From CAVUBL01 sp963837945 (GTDB lineage: Bacteria > Acidobacteriota > Thermoanaerobaculia > Multivoradales > DATKCC01), in the NCBI GenBank assembly GCA_963837945.1, contig CAWIQD010000026.1:186001-250000 (forward strand): 64,000 nucleotides of DNA, in the 5' to 3' direction. Every line of letters begins with the position of its first letter. The first letter of the stretch is position 1. The notes below the pieces were generated by a model. It searched no databases and was not told the DNA's origin. It worked only from the letters and a program-made list of their open reading frames with translations. Made by a program: the position numbers and the translations under genes. This document shows, piece by piece, positions 48,839 to 57,575 of the stretch.

Positions 48839-51118
48839 TTGGTCTCCCGCCGGGTCGTCAGAGCCACCGTCGCGGCGACGCTTGCGGCGGCGGTCGCGAG
48901 CCTCTACGCGCTCCAGGTGCGCGAGACGGAGCTGCGCGCGGCGCGGCGCGTCGGGATCTCGATCGACCAGGGCGTCCGCGGCGTCCTGGTGATCGGGGTC
49001 GAGCCCGGCCTGCCGGCCGAGCGGGCGGGCATCGCGAAAGGCGACGAGATCCTCGCGATCGGCGGCCAGCCGCTCGCCAAGGCGATCGACTACGACGTCG
49101 CGGCCGGTCGGCTCGCGCGGGACGAGCCGACGCCCTACACGCTGCTGCACGACGGCCGGGAGCGCACCGTCCAGGTGGTGCCCGGCGTCGCCTTCCCCTA
49201 CCTCCAGTTCAGCCTCGACACCCTCGCCCTCTTCGGCTACCTGGCCCTGGCGCTTCTCGCCCTGTTCCAGGGCCCGGGGGACCTCCGGGCGCGGCTCCTG
49301 TTCGTCTTCGCCACCGCCGTCACGCTGGAGCTCGCGCTGCCCTACGAGGCGATCGGCCAGCCGTCGTTGATGGTCGTCTCGCTGTCGCTCTACTACCTGC
49401 TGACCGGGCTCGAGATGGCCACGGAGCTCCACCTCGCCTCGGTCATCCCGCGGCGCTACGGCTGGATCGAGCGCCGCCGCTGGCTGGTGCCCGTCTACTA
49501 CGTCGTGGGCCTGGGGCTCGGTGGCGCCACCGCCGCGACCTACCTCGCCGAGAGCCTGCTGGGCCGGAGCCACTTCCTGCCCTGGACGGCGGTCCAGGCC
49601 GAGGCCGTGCTGCTCAACGGCGGGCTGCCGTTGTGGGCCGTCGGGGTGCCGGCGATCCTCGCCCTCCAGGTGAGCCGCGCGACCCAGCCGCGCCACCGGC
49701 ACCAGGTGGGGCTGGTCCTCGCGGGCGTCCTGCCCTGGACGGTGACCGTCCTGCTGATGACCGCCTTCGACCTCCAGCACTGGCAGATCCCCTGGTCGCT
49801 GGTGGCGATCGAGACCCTCGCCCTGCTCGCCTACCCGGTGGCGGTGTTCATCGCGATCTACCGCTACCGGCTGTTCGACATCGAGCTCGTGGTGCGCCGC
49901 GGCCTGGTGTACACGACCCTCACCGGGGCGCTGGTCCTGGTCTTCTACGCCGCCCTCGGCGCGGGCGGCGCGATCTTCTCGAACCTGGTGGAGGGGGGCA
50001 CCTCGGTCTGGTTCATCTCGGCCGTCACCCTGGCGCTGGGGCTGCTCTTCGCGCCGCTGCGCCGGTTCCTCCAGGGGCTGATCGACCGCCGCTTCTTCCC
50101 CGAGCGGCGTGCCCTGAGGCAACGGCTCGTGGCGCTCGCCGGCGAGCTGCCCGGTCTCGGCAAGCTGCCGCTCATGGGCGAGCACCTGGTCGAGCGGCTC
50201 GAGCAGATCTTCGCCGTGCGCTCGGCGAGCCTCTTGCTCGCCGACCCCAAGTCCGGCCTGCTGCTGCTTCTCGCCACCACTCGCGCGCTCGACGAGGAGG
50301 GCGGGCCGACCTTCCTGGTCGGGCGCCAGGACCCCGGCGTGGCGGCCCTCAAGCGGGCCGGCCGGCCGCTCTCGTACGAGCACCTCGCCGGGAAGGGCGG
50401 GACGCTCGGGCAGCGCCTGCGCCAGCTCGAGGCGTCGGTCGCCGTACCGCTCCTGGTGCAGCACGAGCTGATCGGCATCATGGCCCTGGGCTCGCGCGAA
50501 GCGGGCGACCGCTTCCCCGCCGAGGAGCTCGAGCTCCTGAACCTGCTCGGCCACCACGTCGCGACCGTCTTCCAGAACGCCCGCCTCTTCGAGTCGGCGA
50601 CCTACGAGAGCCTCACCGGCCTGCTGCGCCGCGAGGCGATCCTCGAGGTGCTCGCCCACGAGCTCGACCGGGCGGCGCGCTACGACCGGCCGCTGACCGT
50701 CGCGATGGCCGACCTCGACCACTTCAAGGAGGTCAACGACCGCTACGGCCACCTGGCGGGCGACAGCCTGCTCAAGCGCGTCGCCCAGGTGCTCTCGCAC
50801 GGCCTGCGCTCCGCCGACGCGGTCGGCCGCTACGGCGGCGAGGAGTTCCTGATCGTCCTGCCCGAGACCGACCTGGCGGGCGCCCGCGTGGTGGCCGACA
50901 AGCTGCGGCGGCTGGTCGAGGACGTCCGCGAGCCGATGGACGACGGTGAGGAGGCCGCGGTGACGGTGTCGATCGGGCTGGCGAGCCTCGAGGACGCCGG
51001 GCGCGGCGCGGAGCTTTCGGCGCGCGACCTGCTGAAGCTCGCCGACCGCGCCCTCTACCGGGCGAAGGACGAAGGCCGCAACCGGGTCCACCCCCCGTCG
51101 ATCGCACGAGTGAGCTGA
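48839..51118 (+). CDS. PDZ-membrane-GAF-GGDEF protein (diguanylate cyclase)
   Basis: 759 aa from TTG 48839 (GAGGA seven bases upstream); ATG 48791 would add 16 residues but overlaps a TAAGGT -10-like site. Order: one helix (about 6-24), a PDZ-like domain (about 40-115, GLPAERAGIAKGDEILAIGG), about eight transmembrane helices (125-390), GAF (435-585) and GGDEF (595-755). The active site is RYGGEEFLIVLPE, and RSAD five residues before it is the inhibitory c-di-GMP site, so the cyclase looks active. The PDZ could sense periplasmic peptides. Confidence 0.88.
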   Translation: MVSRRVVRATVAATLAAAVASLYALQVRETELRAARRVGISIDQGVRGVLVIGVEPGLPAERAGIAKGDEILAIGGQPLAKAIDYDVAAGRLARDEPTPYTLLHDGRERTVQVVPGVAFPYLQFSLDTLALFGYLALALLALFQGPGDLRARLLFVFATAVTLELALPYEAIGQPSLMVVSLSLYYLLTGLEMATELHLASVIPRRYGWIERRRWLVPVYYVVGLGLGGATAATYLAESLLGRSHFLPWTAVQAEAVLLNGGLPLWAVGVPAILALQVSRATQPRHRHQVGLVLAGVLPWTVTVLLMTAFDLQHWQIPWSLVAIETLALLAYPVAVFIAIYRYRLFDIELVVRRGLVYTTLTGALVLVFYAALGAGGAIFSNLVEGGTSVWFISAVTLALGLLFAPLRRFLQGLIDRRFFPERRALRQRLVALAGELPGLGKLPLMGEHLVERLEQIFAVRSASLLLADPKSGLLLLLATTRALDEEGGPTFLVGRQDPGVAALKRAGRPLSYEHLAGKGGTLGQRLRQLEASVAVPLLVQHELIGIMALGSREAGDRFPAEELELLNLLGHHVATVFQNARLFESATYESLTGLLRREAILEVLAHELDRAARYDRPLTVAMADLDHFKEVNDRYGHLAGDSLLKRVAQVLSHGLRSADAVGRYGGEEFLIVLPETDLAGARVVADKLRRLVEDVREPMDDGEEAAVTVSIGLASLEDAGRGAELSARDLLKLADRALYRAKDEGRNRVHPPSIARVS

Positions 51119-51161
51119 TCGGACGCCCCCGCCCGGATGGGTCCTGGGGTAGGCTGGGTTC

Positions 51162-51503
51162 GTGGACTCTGCGGCTCTTTATCCCACCGAGGTCCGGCGC
51201 CTGCCCGAGGAGCGGCGCCTGCGCCTGACCTGGACCGACGGCCACGTGGCCGAGTACGACTACGGCTACCTGCGCGGCTACTGCCCGTGCGCCGCCTGCC
51301 AGGGGCACACCAGCGAGGCGATCCGCTTCCACCGCCCGCCGGGGCCGGTGACGGCGGCGGCGATCGAGCCGGTCGGCAACTACGCCATCTCGATCCAGTG
51401 GTCGGACGGCCACGCGACCGGCATCTACCGTTTCGACTTCCTGCGCCTGATCTGCCCCTGCGACGAGTGCGCCGACGACGTGGAGGAGACGCCACCCGAT
51501 TGA
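51162..51503 (+). CDS. DUF971 protein
   Basis: 113 aa: TEVRRLPEERRLRLTWTDG, then two cysteine clusters CPCAAC and CPCDEC and GIYRFDFLRLICPC. DUF971 occurs in Fe-S scaffold factors and in eukaryotic BBOX1-like enzymes. The GTG at 51162 has TAGGCT exactly six bases before it, so leaderless translation is probable. Its stop overlaps the next gene's TTG. Confidence 0.85.
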   Translation: MDSAALYPTEVRRLPEERRLRLTWTDGHVAEYDYGYLRGYCPCAACQGHTSEAIRFHRPPGPVTAAAIEPVGNYAISIQWSDGHATGIYRFDFLRLICPCDECADDVEETPPD

Positions 51504-53398
51504 CCGCCTCTCCCGGCCCGCGCTCGGCTCGTTTCGGTCGCCGCCTCGTGCCGCGGCTGGTGGCGGTGGGACTGCTGGTCCTGCTCTACGGCGCGACCCG
51601 CTTGCCCGAGCCGCCGGAGGGGCGGGGGGCCCTCGCCCGCCGCTTCGCCTTCGCGGCTCCCACCGAGCTGCCGAGGCTCACTCCGTCGTCGCGCCACGTG
51701 CGGACGCTTCGCCCTGACCTCGGCCCGATCGCGAACTGGATGTCGGGGCTCGGCGCCGCGGTCGCCCTCGACGACCTCGACGACGACGGCCTCGCGAACG
51801 ACGTCGCCTACGTCGACGTGCGCAGCGACGAGGTCGTGGTCGCGCCGGCGCCGGGGACGCCGGAGCGCTATGCCCCCTTCGACCTCCTCCGCGCCCCGGG
51901 CTGTGCCGCGGCCGCCGCGAGCGCGCCGATGGGCGTGCTGCCCGGCGACGTCGACGAGGACGGTCTCGAGGACCTCCTGGTCTACTTCTGGGGCCGCTCG
52001 CCGCTGCTCTACACTCGCCGGCCCGAGCGCGGGCTCGCGCCCGCCGCCTTCACCTGCCGCGAGGTGGTCGCGCCGCGCGAGGAGTGGTACAGCAACGCCG
52101 CCACCTTCGCCGACCTCGACGGCGACGGCCACGCCGACCTGGTGGTAGGCAACTACTTCCGCGAGGGCTCGCGCCTCCTCGACCCGCGCTCGACCGCGCC
52201 CGGGCTCGAGATGCAGGGCTCGATGTCCAAGGCCTTGAACGGTGGGCGCGACCGCATCCTGCTCTGGTCGCCGGGCGGCTTCCACGAGGCCCCGCACGCC
52301 CTGCCCGAGCCGATCGCCCGCGGCTGGACCCTCGCCATCGGCGCCCAGGACCTGGACGGCGACCTGCTGCCCGAGCTCTACTTCGCGAACGACTTCGGCC
52401 CCGACCGCTTGCTCTGGAACCGCTCGACCCCCGGTCACCTCCGGCTCGAGCGGGTCGAGGGGCGGCGCGGCTTCTTCGATCCGAAGTCGACCGTGCTCGG
52501 CCACGACTCCTTCAAGGGGATGGGCGTCGACTTCGCGGACCTGAACGGCGACGGCACGCCCGACATCGCGGTCTCGGACATCACCGCCCCCTACGCCCTG
52601 CTCGAGAGCACCCTCGTCTTCGTCAGCGGTCCCGGCCCCCGCGAGTACCACAACCGGGCCGAGGCGCTCGGGCTCGCCCGCGGCGGCTGGAACTGGGAGG
52701 TGCGCTTCGGCGACTTCGACGACGACGGGGTGAGCGAGGTGGTGCAGGCGGCCGGCTTCGCGCGTGGCACGGTCGACCGCTGGCCGGAGCTCCAGGAGCT
52801 CGCCCTCGCCAACGACCTGGTGCTGTCCCACGCCGCCCTCTGGCCCCGGTTCCCGGCCGACGCCGACCTCTCGGGCGCCAGCCGCAACGCCTTCTTCGCC
52901 CGCGCCACGGACGGCCGCTGGTACGACGTCGGCGAGCGGATCGGGCTCGCCGCGGGAACGCTCACGCGCGGCATCGCCACCGCCGACGTTGACGGCGACG
53001 GCCGGCTCGACATGGCGATCGCCGACCAGTGGGGCCCGTCGTACCTCTTGCACAACCAGGCGCCGCGTCCGGGCCACTCCGTGGAGCTCCACTTGCGGCT
53101 CGCGGGCGCCACCCGGAGGCTGGCCGGTTCGCCTCCGGGCCTGCGTCTCTCGCCGGCCCGGGGCGCGCTGGTCCGCCTCGAGGCCGGTGGCCGCCGGCAG
53201 GTCGCGCAGGTCGACGGCGGCAACGGCCACTCGGGAAAGCGCGCGCCCGAGCTTCATTTCGGCATCGGGCAGGCGACCCGCGGCGTCGTCCAGGCGCGCT
53301 GGCGCGACCGCTGCGGCGGGCCCCACGCCGCCCGGTTCACCGTCCCCGCCGGAACCTCCACGCTGCTGCTCGACGCGAGGTGCGGCCATGGCCGATGA
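51500..53398 (+). CDS. FG-GAP repeat protein with ASPIC/UnbV end
   Basis: 632 aa from TTG 51500, which overlaps the DUF971 stop. A membrane anchor or signal helix (about 15-34) precedes four to five FG-GAP/VCBS blades, each with a DxDxDG-type calcium loop (DLDGDGHADLVVGN, DLDGDLLPELYFAN, DLNGDGTPDIAVSD, DVDGDGRLDMAIAD). The last about 100 residues match the ASPIC/UnbV domain. The protein is likely secreted or periplasmic. Together with the next gene it forms the UnbV-UnbU pair of enediyne clusters. Confidence 0.8.
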   Translation: MTASPGPRSARFGRRLVPRLVAVGLLVLLYGATRLPEPPEGRGALARRFAFAAPTELPRLTPSSRHVRTLRPDLGPIANWMSGLGAAVALDDLDDDGLANDVAYVDVRSDEVVVAPAPGTPERYAPFDLLRAPGCAAAAASAPMGVLPGDVDEDGLEDLLVYFWGRSPLLYTRRPERGLAPAAFTCREVVAPREEWYSNAATFADLDGDGHADLVVGNYFREGSRLLDPRSTAPGLEMQGSMSKALNGGRDRILLWSPGGFHEAPHALPEPIARGWTLAIGAQDLDGDLLPELYFANDFGPDRLLWNRSTPGHLRLERVEGRRGFFDPKSTVLGHDSFKGMGVDFADLNGDGTPDIAVSDITAPYALLESTLVFVSGPGPREYHNRAEALGLARGGWNWEVRFGDFDDDGVSEVVQAAGFARGTVDRWPELQELALANDLVLSHAALWPRFPADADLSGASRNAFFARATDGRWYDVGERIGLAAGTLTRGIATADVDGDGRLDMAIADQWGPSYLLHNQAPRPGHSVELHLRLAGATRRLAGSPPGLRLSPARGALVRLEAGGRRQVAQVDGGNGHSGKRAPELHFGIGQATRGVVQARWRDRCGGPHAARFTVPAGTSTLLLDARCGHGR

Positions 53399-54329
53399 CT
53401 CCGCTGACCGCCGCCTCGGCGCGCTGCGGCGCTTCGCCGTCGGCATCACCCTGCTCAACCTGCTCGGCCACACCCTGTTCGGCTTCGAGCCGGCCTGGGC
53501 GGCCCTGGCGGTGGCGCCGCTCGCCGGGTACGCCGTGGCGCTGCTGATGGAGACGCTCGAGGCCTGGAGCCTCGGCCGGCCGGCGCACTACCGGGGCGGC
53601 CCGCGCGCTCTGGTCGACTTCCTGCTGCCGGCGCACATCACCGGCTGCGCCGTGGCGATGCTGCTCTACGCCAACGCCCGCCTGCTGCCGGTGGTCTTCG
53701 CGGTGGCGGTGGCGATCCTCTCGAAGAGCCTGCTCAAGGCGCCGGTCCGCGGTACCGGCCGCCACGTCTTCAACCCCTCGAACCTGGGCATCAGCGCGAC
53801 GTTGCTCCTCTTTCCGTGGGTGGGGATCGCGCCGCCCTACCAGTTCACCGAGCGCTTCCTCGGCTTCGGCGACTGGCTGGTGCCGCTCGTCCTGCTCTCG
53901 ATCGGCACGCTGTTCAACGCCAAGCTCACCGGCAAGCTGCCGCTGATCGGCGGCTGGCTCGCCGGCTTCGTCCTGCAGGCCGTCGTGCGCACCCAGCTCG
54001 CCGGCACCTCGACGATCTCGGCCCTGCTGCCGATGACCGGCGTCGCGTTCCTGCTGTTCACGGTCTACATGATCACCGACCCCGCCACCACCCCGGTCGC
54101 GCCGCGGGCGCAGGCCGCCTTCGGGCTCTGGGTGGCGGCCGCGTACGGCGCCCTGATGGCGCTGCACGTGGTCTTCGGGCTGTTCTTCGCCTTGACCGCA
54201 GTGAGCCTGGGGCGGGGGGCGCTGCTCTGGGCGCGCGCGCTCGCCGAGCGCTCGGCGGCGGCGCGCTCGCTCACCCCCGATCCCACTCCCGGCCTGCCGC
54301 CAGGCGTTCCAGGTCTTCCGGGGAGTTGA
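53388..54329 (+). CDS. UnbU-like membrane protein (RnfD/NqrB-related)
   Basis: 313 aa with eight to nine transmembrane helices. LKAPVRGTGRHVFNPSNLGISATLL resembles the FMN-attachment region of RnfD/NqrB-type proteins, and MITDPATTPVAPRAQAAFG is their second signature. It is like the UnbU proteins of enediyne gene clusters. The ATG at 53388 overlaps the UnbV-like gene by 11 bp. No polyketide synthase is nearby. The redox partner is unknown. Confidence 0.75.
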   Translation: MADDSADRRLGALRRFAVGITLLNLLGHTLFGFEPAWAALAVAPLAGYAVALLMETLEAWSLGRPAHYRGGPRALVDFLLPAHITGCAVAMLLYANARLLPVVFAVAVAILSKSLLKAPVRGTGRHVFNPSNLGISATLLLFPWVGIAPPYQFTERFLGFGDWLVPLVLLSIGTLFNAKLTGKLPLIGGWLAGFVLQAVVRTQLAGTSTISALLPMTGVAFLLFTVYMITDPATTPVAPRAQAAFGLWVAAAYGALMALHVVFGLFFALTAVSLGRGALLWARALAERSAAARSLTPDPTPGLPPGVPGLPGS

Positions 54330-54876
54330 GGTTCAGGAACATCTCGTCCGGGTCGCCGTAGCGCGCGAGCCCGGCGCCCTCGAGGATCTCGACCGAGACC
54401 TCGCCGCGCTCGATCAGGCGGTGCACCGAGAGCTCGCCGGCCGCGACCTGGCGCGCGAGGGCGGCGAGCGCCGCCGGGCCGTAACGGGCCACCAGCGGCT
54501 CGAGGCCCCGCGGGCTACGGGGCACGGTGCAGTCGGCCGACGACTCCCGGGCGAGCGCCGCGACGAGTGCCTCCGGCACCGCCGGCAGGTCGCAGGCGAG
54601 CACGACCAGGTCGCGGCCCGGCCGGGCCGCGGCGGCGCCCAGGAGGCCGGCGGCCGGCCCCCGCCCCGGCCCGTCGGCGAGCGACGGGAGCCCGGGCACC
54701 CGGCCGGCCCCGCGGTCCGCCACCACCACCTCGGGGCACACCCGGGCGAGAAGCTCGGCCGCGCGCTCGGCGAGAGTCGATCCGCCGACGACGAGGGCCG
54801 CCTTGTCCCGGCCCATCCGCCGGGACTCGCCGCCCGCCAGGACCACGCCCACCGAGGGGCGGCTCGCGCTCGCCAT
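54271..54876 (-). CDS. mobA: Molybdenum cofactor guanylyltransferase MobA
   Basis: MobA adds GMP to molybdopterin. The 201-aa protein has VGVVLAGGESRRMGRDKAAL with the nucleotide-binding glycine loop and Lys, and LACDLPAVPEALV with the metal-binding Asp. The ATG at 54876 is the first in-frame codon that gives the family N-terminus. It overlaps the UnbU-like gene by 59 bp tail-to-tail and is divergent from the cyclophilin gene. Confidence 0.9.
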   Translation of the reverse strand: MASASRPSVGVVLAGGESRRMGRDKAALVVGGSTLAERAAELLARVCPEVVVADRGAGRVPGLPSLADGPGRGPAAGLLGAAAARPGRDLVVLACDLPAVPEALVAALARESSADCTVPRSPRGLEPLVARYGPAALAALARQVAAGELSVHRLIERGEVSVEILEGAGLARYGDPDEMFLNLNSPEDLERLAAGREWDRG

Positions 54877-54926
54877 GCTACGATTCTCCCCCCATCCTTC
54901 GATTTCGCACAGACCACGGAGACCCC

Positions 54927-55508
54927 ATGCAGATCCTTCTCGGCCTCGCAGCACTCGGCCTCGTCGCCCTCGCCATCCCCGCTTCGGGCGCGGACCGGCC
55001 CGCCGCCACCAAGCCCCGCGTCGCCCTCGAGACCTCGAAGGGCAAGATCGTCCTCGAGCTCGATCCGGAGAAGGCTCCGAAGACGGTCGAGAACTTCCTC
55101 GGCTACGTCGAGAGCGGCTTTTACGGCGGCACGATCTTCCACCGGGTGATCCCCGGCTTCATGATCCAGGGCGGCGGCTTCACCGCCGACATGACCCAGA
55201 AGCCGACCCGGGCGGCCGTGGTCAACGAGGCCGCGACCGGCCTCACGAACCAGCGCGGCACGATCTCGATGGCGCGCACCAACGACCCGAACAGCGCCAC
55301 CAGCCAGTTCTTCATCAACACCGTGGACAACCCGAACCTCGACTACCGGAGCGCGGGCAACCCGGGCTACACCGCCTTCGGCCGGGTGGTCGAGGGGATG
55401 GACGTGGTCGACGCGATCGCCGGCGTCGCGACCGGCAACCGCGGGATGTTCCAGAACGTCCCGACCGAGCCGGTGGTCATCGAGAAGGCCACCGTGGTCA
55501 CCAAGTAG
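54927..55508 (+). CDS. Secreted cyclophilin-type peptidyl-prolyl isomerase
   Basis: 193 aa with a signal peptide (residues 1-22, ending ASGA), so it probably acts in the periplasm. The isomerase domain has the catalytic Arg in FHRVIPGFMIQGGGF, GTISMARTNDPNSATSQFFI, and GRVVEGMDVVDAI. It is a member of the PpiA type. A TACGAT -10-like site is at 54879, and CGGAG precedes the ATG. Confidence 0.92.
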   Translation: MQILLGLAALGLVALAIPASGADRPAATKPRVALETSKGKIVLELDPEKAPKTVENFLGYVESGFYGGTIFHRVIPGFMIQGGGFTADMTQKPTRAAVVNEAATGLTNQRGTISMARTNDPNSATSQFFINTVDNPNLDYRSAGNPGYTAFGRVVEGMDVVDAIAGVATGNRGMFQNVPTEPVVIEKATVVTK

Positions 55509-55531
55509 GCGAGCGACGCGCGGAGCACAAA

Positions 55532-55563
55532 CGCCCCACCGGCCCGCGTGGACCGATGGGGCG
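55532..55563. terminator. Hairpin shared by two convergent genes
   Basis: CGCCCCACCGG (55532-55542) pairs with CCGATGGGGCG (55553-55563) with one mismatch. An outer GCGAGCG/CGCTCGC pairing lengthens it. It lies between the stops of the cyclophilin gene and cspA, a suitable place for a bidirectional terminator. Confidence 0.5.
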
Positions 55564-55594
55564 CTCGCCGCCGCCGGGGACCCGCAACCGGGCC

Positions 55595-55801
55595 CTACGG
55601 ACGCATGACGTTCCGGGCCTGTAGGCCCTTGGGGCCCTCGGTCGTCTCGAAGACGACCGGCTCGCCCTGGGTCAGGGTCCGGAATCCCTCCATCTGGATC
55701 GCCGTGTGGTGGACGAACACGTCCGCACCGCCGGCTTCGGGCTCGATGAACCCGTAGCCCTTGGCGTTGTTGAACCACTTGACGGTCCCGCGCTGATTCA
55801 T
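55595..55801 (-). CDS. cspA: Cold-shock protein
   Basis: The 68-aa single-domain protein carries KWFNNAKGYGFIEPE (RNP1) and ADVFVHHTAI (RNP2), so it binds single-stranded nucleic acid. AAAGGAG is 10 bases before the ATG. The long leader before it (up to about 340 bp) could carry the cold-responsive structure typical of cspA mRNAs, but I see no named motif. Confidence 0.93.
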   Translation of the reverse strand: MNQRGTVKWFNNAKGYGFIEPEAGGADVFVHHTAIQMEGFRTLTQGEPVVFETTEGPKGLQARNVMRP

Positions 55802-56139
55802 CGGAACAGACTCCTTTCAACCGCTTCGGGACGACGGCCGCACGCCGATGGCGGGGCGTGGGCACCCCATTCAACGTCTACCCCGGGACTGCCGGTGTCC
55901 GACCGATTGCGCCCGCGCGACGGGTGTCCTGGACGGGTCCCGAGCCCTGGGGGTCTTGCCCCCGCCTTGTCCTACCCTGTGGTCTAGCGGATTGGTCGGA
56001 TTGTGGCATGGATCGCCGGTCGGCGCAACCGCGGCCCGAGCGGGCGAACGGCCTCCTTCCGGTCGCGGCCGACCGGGGTCCGGGCGCCGGCCGGCGGGCG
56101 GCCGCGGGGGATGCTCAGGCAGTCGGGGAACCGTCGGGA
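55802..56139. other. Gene-free stretch upstream of cspA
   Basis: 338 bp without a convincing gene on either strand. It is C/G-rich and contains the cspA ribosome site (AAAGGAG, near 55812) and several small palindromes (GGGCGCCGGCCGGCGGGC region at 56080-56105). The promoter of cspA should lie here, but no clear -35/-10 pair stands out. Confidence 0.4.
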
Positions 56140-56224
<85 letters not shown>

Positions 56225-56325
56225 ACAGTGCCTATTCTACCAACTCCGGCGGCGAGGGAAAGCCCCGCCGGAGGTCCGGCCGCTCGCGGAGATCGACCCG
56301 GGGCGGGTCGCCGGAGCCGGCCGTC

Positions 56326-56784
56326 CTACCGGCCGCCGTCGCCGCCGGGCGGAGGTGAGCCGCCACCCGCGGGAGCGCTCGCCGGGGGAGCCGCCGCCGG
56401 CGGCTGGGCCGGAGGCGGCGGCTGCGCCCCGTTGTCCTGCGCCGGGGCCTGGCCCTGGCCCTGAGTCTGGCCCTGGGCGGGAGCCGCCGGCTGGGCGCCC
56501 GGAAGCTGCTGCTGCTCCTCCTTCTTCATCATGTCGCTCATCACCGTCGAGCGGTTCGGCCCGCCCTGCAGTATGCCGATGACCAGGGTGGTGACGATGA
56601 ACAGCACGAAGGAGGTGACCGTGAGCTTGTGGAGCAGGGTCGTGGCGCTCCGCGCGCCGAAGGCGGTCTGGGTGCTGCCGCCTCCGAACACGGAGAGATC
56701 CGCTCCCTTGCCCTGCTGGAGCAACACCACCAGGATGAGGAAGAGGCAGACGATGACGTGGATCGCGTACAGCAGGTAGAGCAA
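56326..56784 (-). CDS. secG: Preprotein translocase subunit SecG
   Basis: SecG supports the SecYEG channel. From TTG 56784 the protein has 152 aa: two helices (about 3-22 and 50-70) with the signature LLQQGKGADLSVFGGGSTQTAFGARSA between, in shorter pieces. TTG 56784 is chosen because GGAGGA sits six bases upstream; TTG 56823 also opens the frame but overlaps tpiA. The glutamine/proline/alanine-rich tail (about 85-152) is long for SecG. It is the last gene of the gap-pgk-tpiA operon. Confidence 0.92.
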   Translation of the reverse strand: MLYLLYAIHVIVCLFLILVVLLQQGKGADLSVFGGGSTQTAFGARSATTLLHKLTVTSFVLFIVTTLVIGILQGGPNRSTVMSDMMKKEEQQQLPGAQPAAPAQGQTQGQGQAPAQDNGAQPPPPAQPPAAAPPASAPAGGGSPPPGGDGGR

Positions 56785-56813
56785 GGTGAGTCCTCCCGGA
56801 GTCGTGACCGGAA

Positions 56814-57575
56814 TCAATGGCAACAGCGGATGATAGCCAGGAATTCCTCCGCGTCAAGGCTCGCGCCTCCCACCAGGAAGCCGTCCAGATCCTCCTGGGC
56901 GGCAAGATCGGCCGCGTTGTGTGGCTTGACCGACCCGCCGTAGAGGATGCGCGTGGCACCCGCCGCCGCGGCGCCCACGGCCTCTGCCAGCGCCCCGCGC
57001 AGAAAGCGGTGGACCTCCTGGGCGGCCTCCGGGGTGGCGGTGTCGCCGGTGCCGATGGCCCAGACCGGCTCGTAGGCCAGGGCGAAAGGCGGCGGCGGCG
57101 AGCCGGCCTCCGCGAGCGGCGCGAGCGCCATCACGAGCTGGTTGCCGAGCACTTCGAAAGTCTCGCCGGCGTCGCGCTCCGCCTTGGTCTCGCCCACGCA
57201 GACCATCGGCGTGAGGCCGTTGCGCAGAGCGGCGGCGATCTTGCCGGCCACCAGCCCGTCGCCTTCGCCGTGGTCGTGCCGGCGCTCGCTGTGCCCGGCG
57301 AGCGCCCAGGTGCAGCCGGCGTCGGCGAGCTGGGCGCCGGAGACGTCGCCGGTGTGAGCGCCGTCGTCCTCCGGGTGGAGGTCCTGGCCGCCCCAGGCCA
57401 CCCGGCTGCCGCGCAGCTCGGCGGCGACCACGGGAATGAGCGGGAAGGCCGGGAAGACGAGCACCTCGGGCCGGGCGTCGCCCAGGCCGTCGAGGAGCCC
57501 GCGGCAGGTCGCCTCGGCGTCGGCCGCGAGGAGGTTCATCTTCCAGTTGGCGGCGACGATCGGTACGCGGCTCAT
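56814..57575 (-). CDS. tpiA: Triosephosphate isomerase
   Basis: TpiA interconverts dihydroxyacetone phosphate and glyceraldehyde-3-phosphate. The 253-aa protein has Asn10 and Lys12 (AANWKMN), His95 (AGHSERR) and catalytic Glu169 (AYEPVWAIGTG), with phosphate loop LYGGSVKPHN. Its start overlaps pgk by 4 bp. Confidence 0.96.
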   Translation of the reverse strand: MSRVPIVAANWKMNLLAADAEATCRGLLDGLGDARPEVLVFPAFPLIPVVAAELRGSRVAWGGQDLHPEDDGAHTGDVSGAQLADAGCTWALAGHSERRHDHGEGDGLVAGKIAAALRNGLTPMVCVGETKAERDAGETFEVLGNQLVMALAPLAEAGSPPPPFALAYEPVWAIGTGDTATPEAAQEVHRFLRGALAEAVGAAAAGATRILYGGSVKPHNAADLAAQEDLDGFLVGGASLDAEEFLAIIRCCH

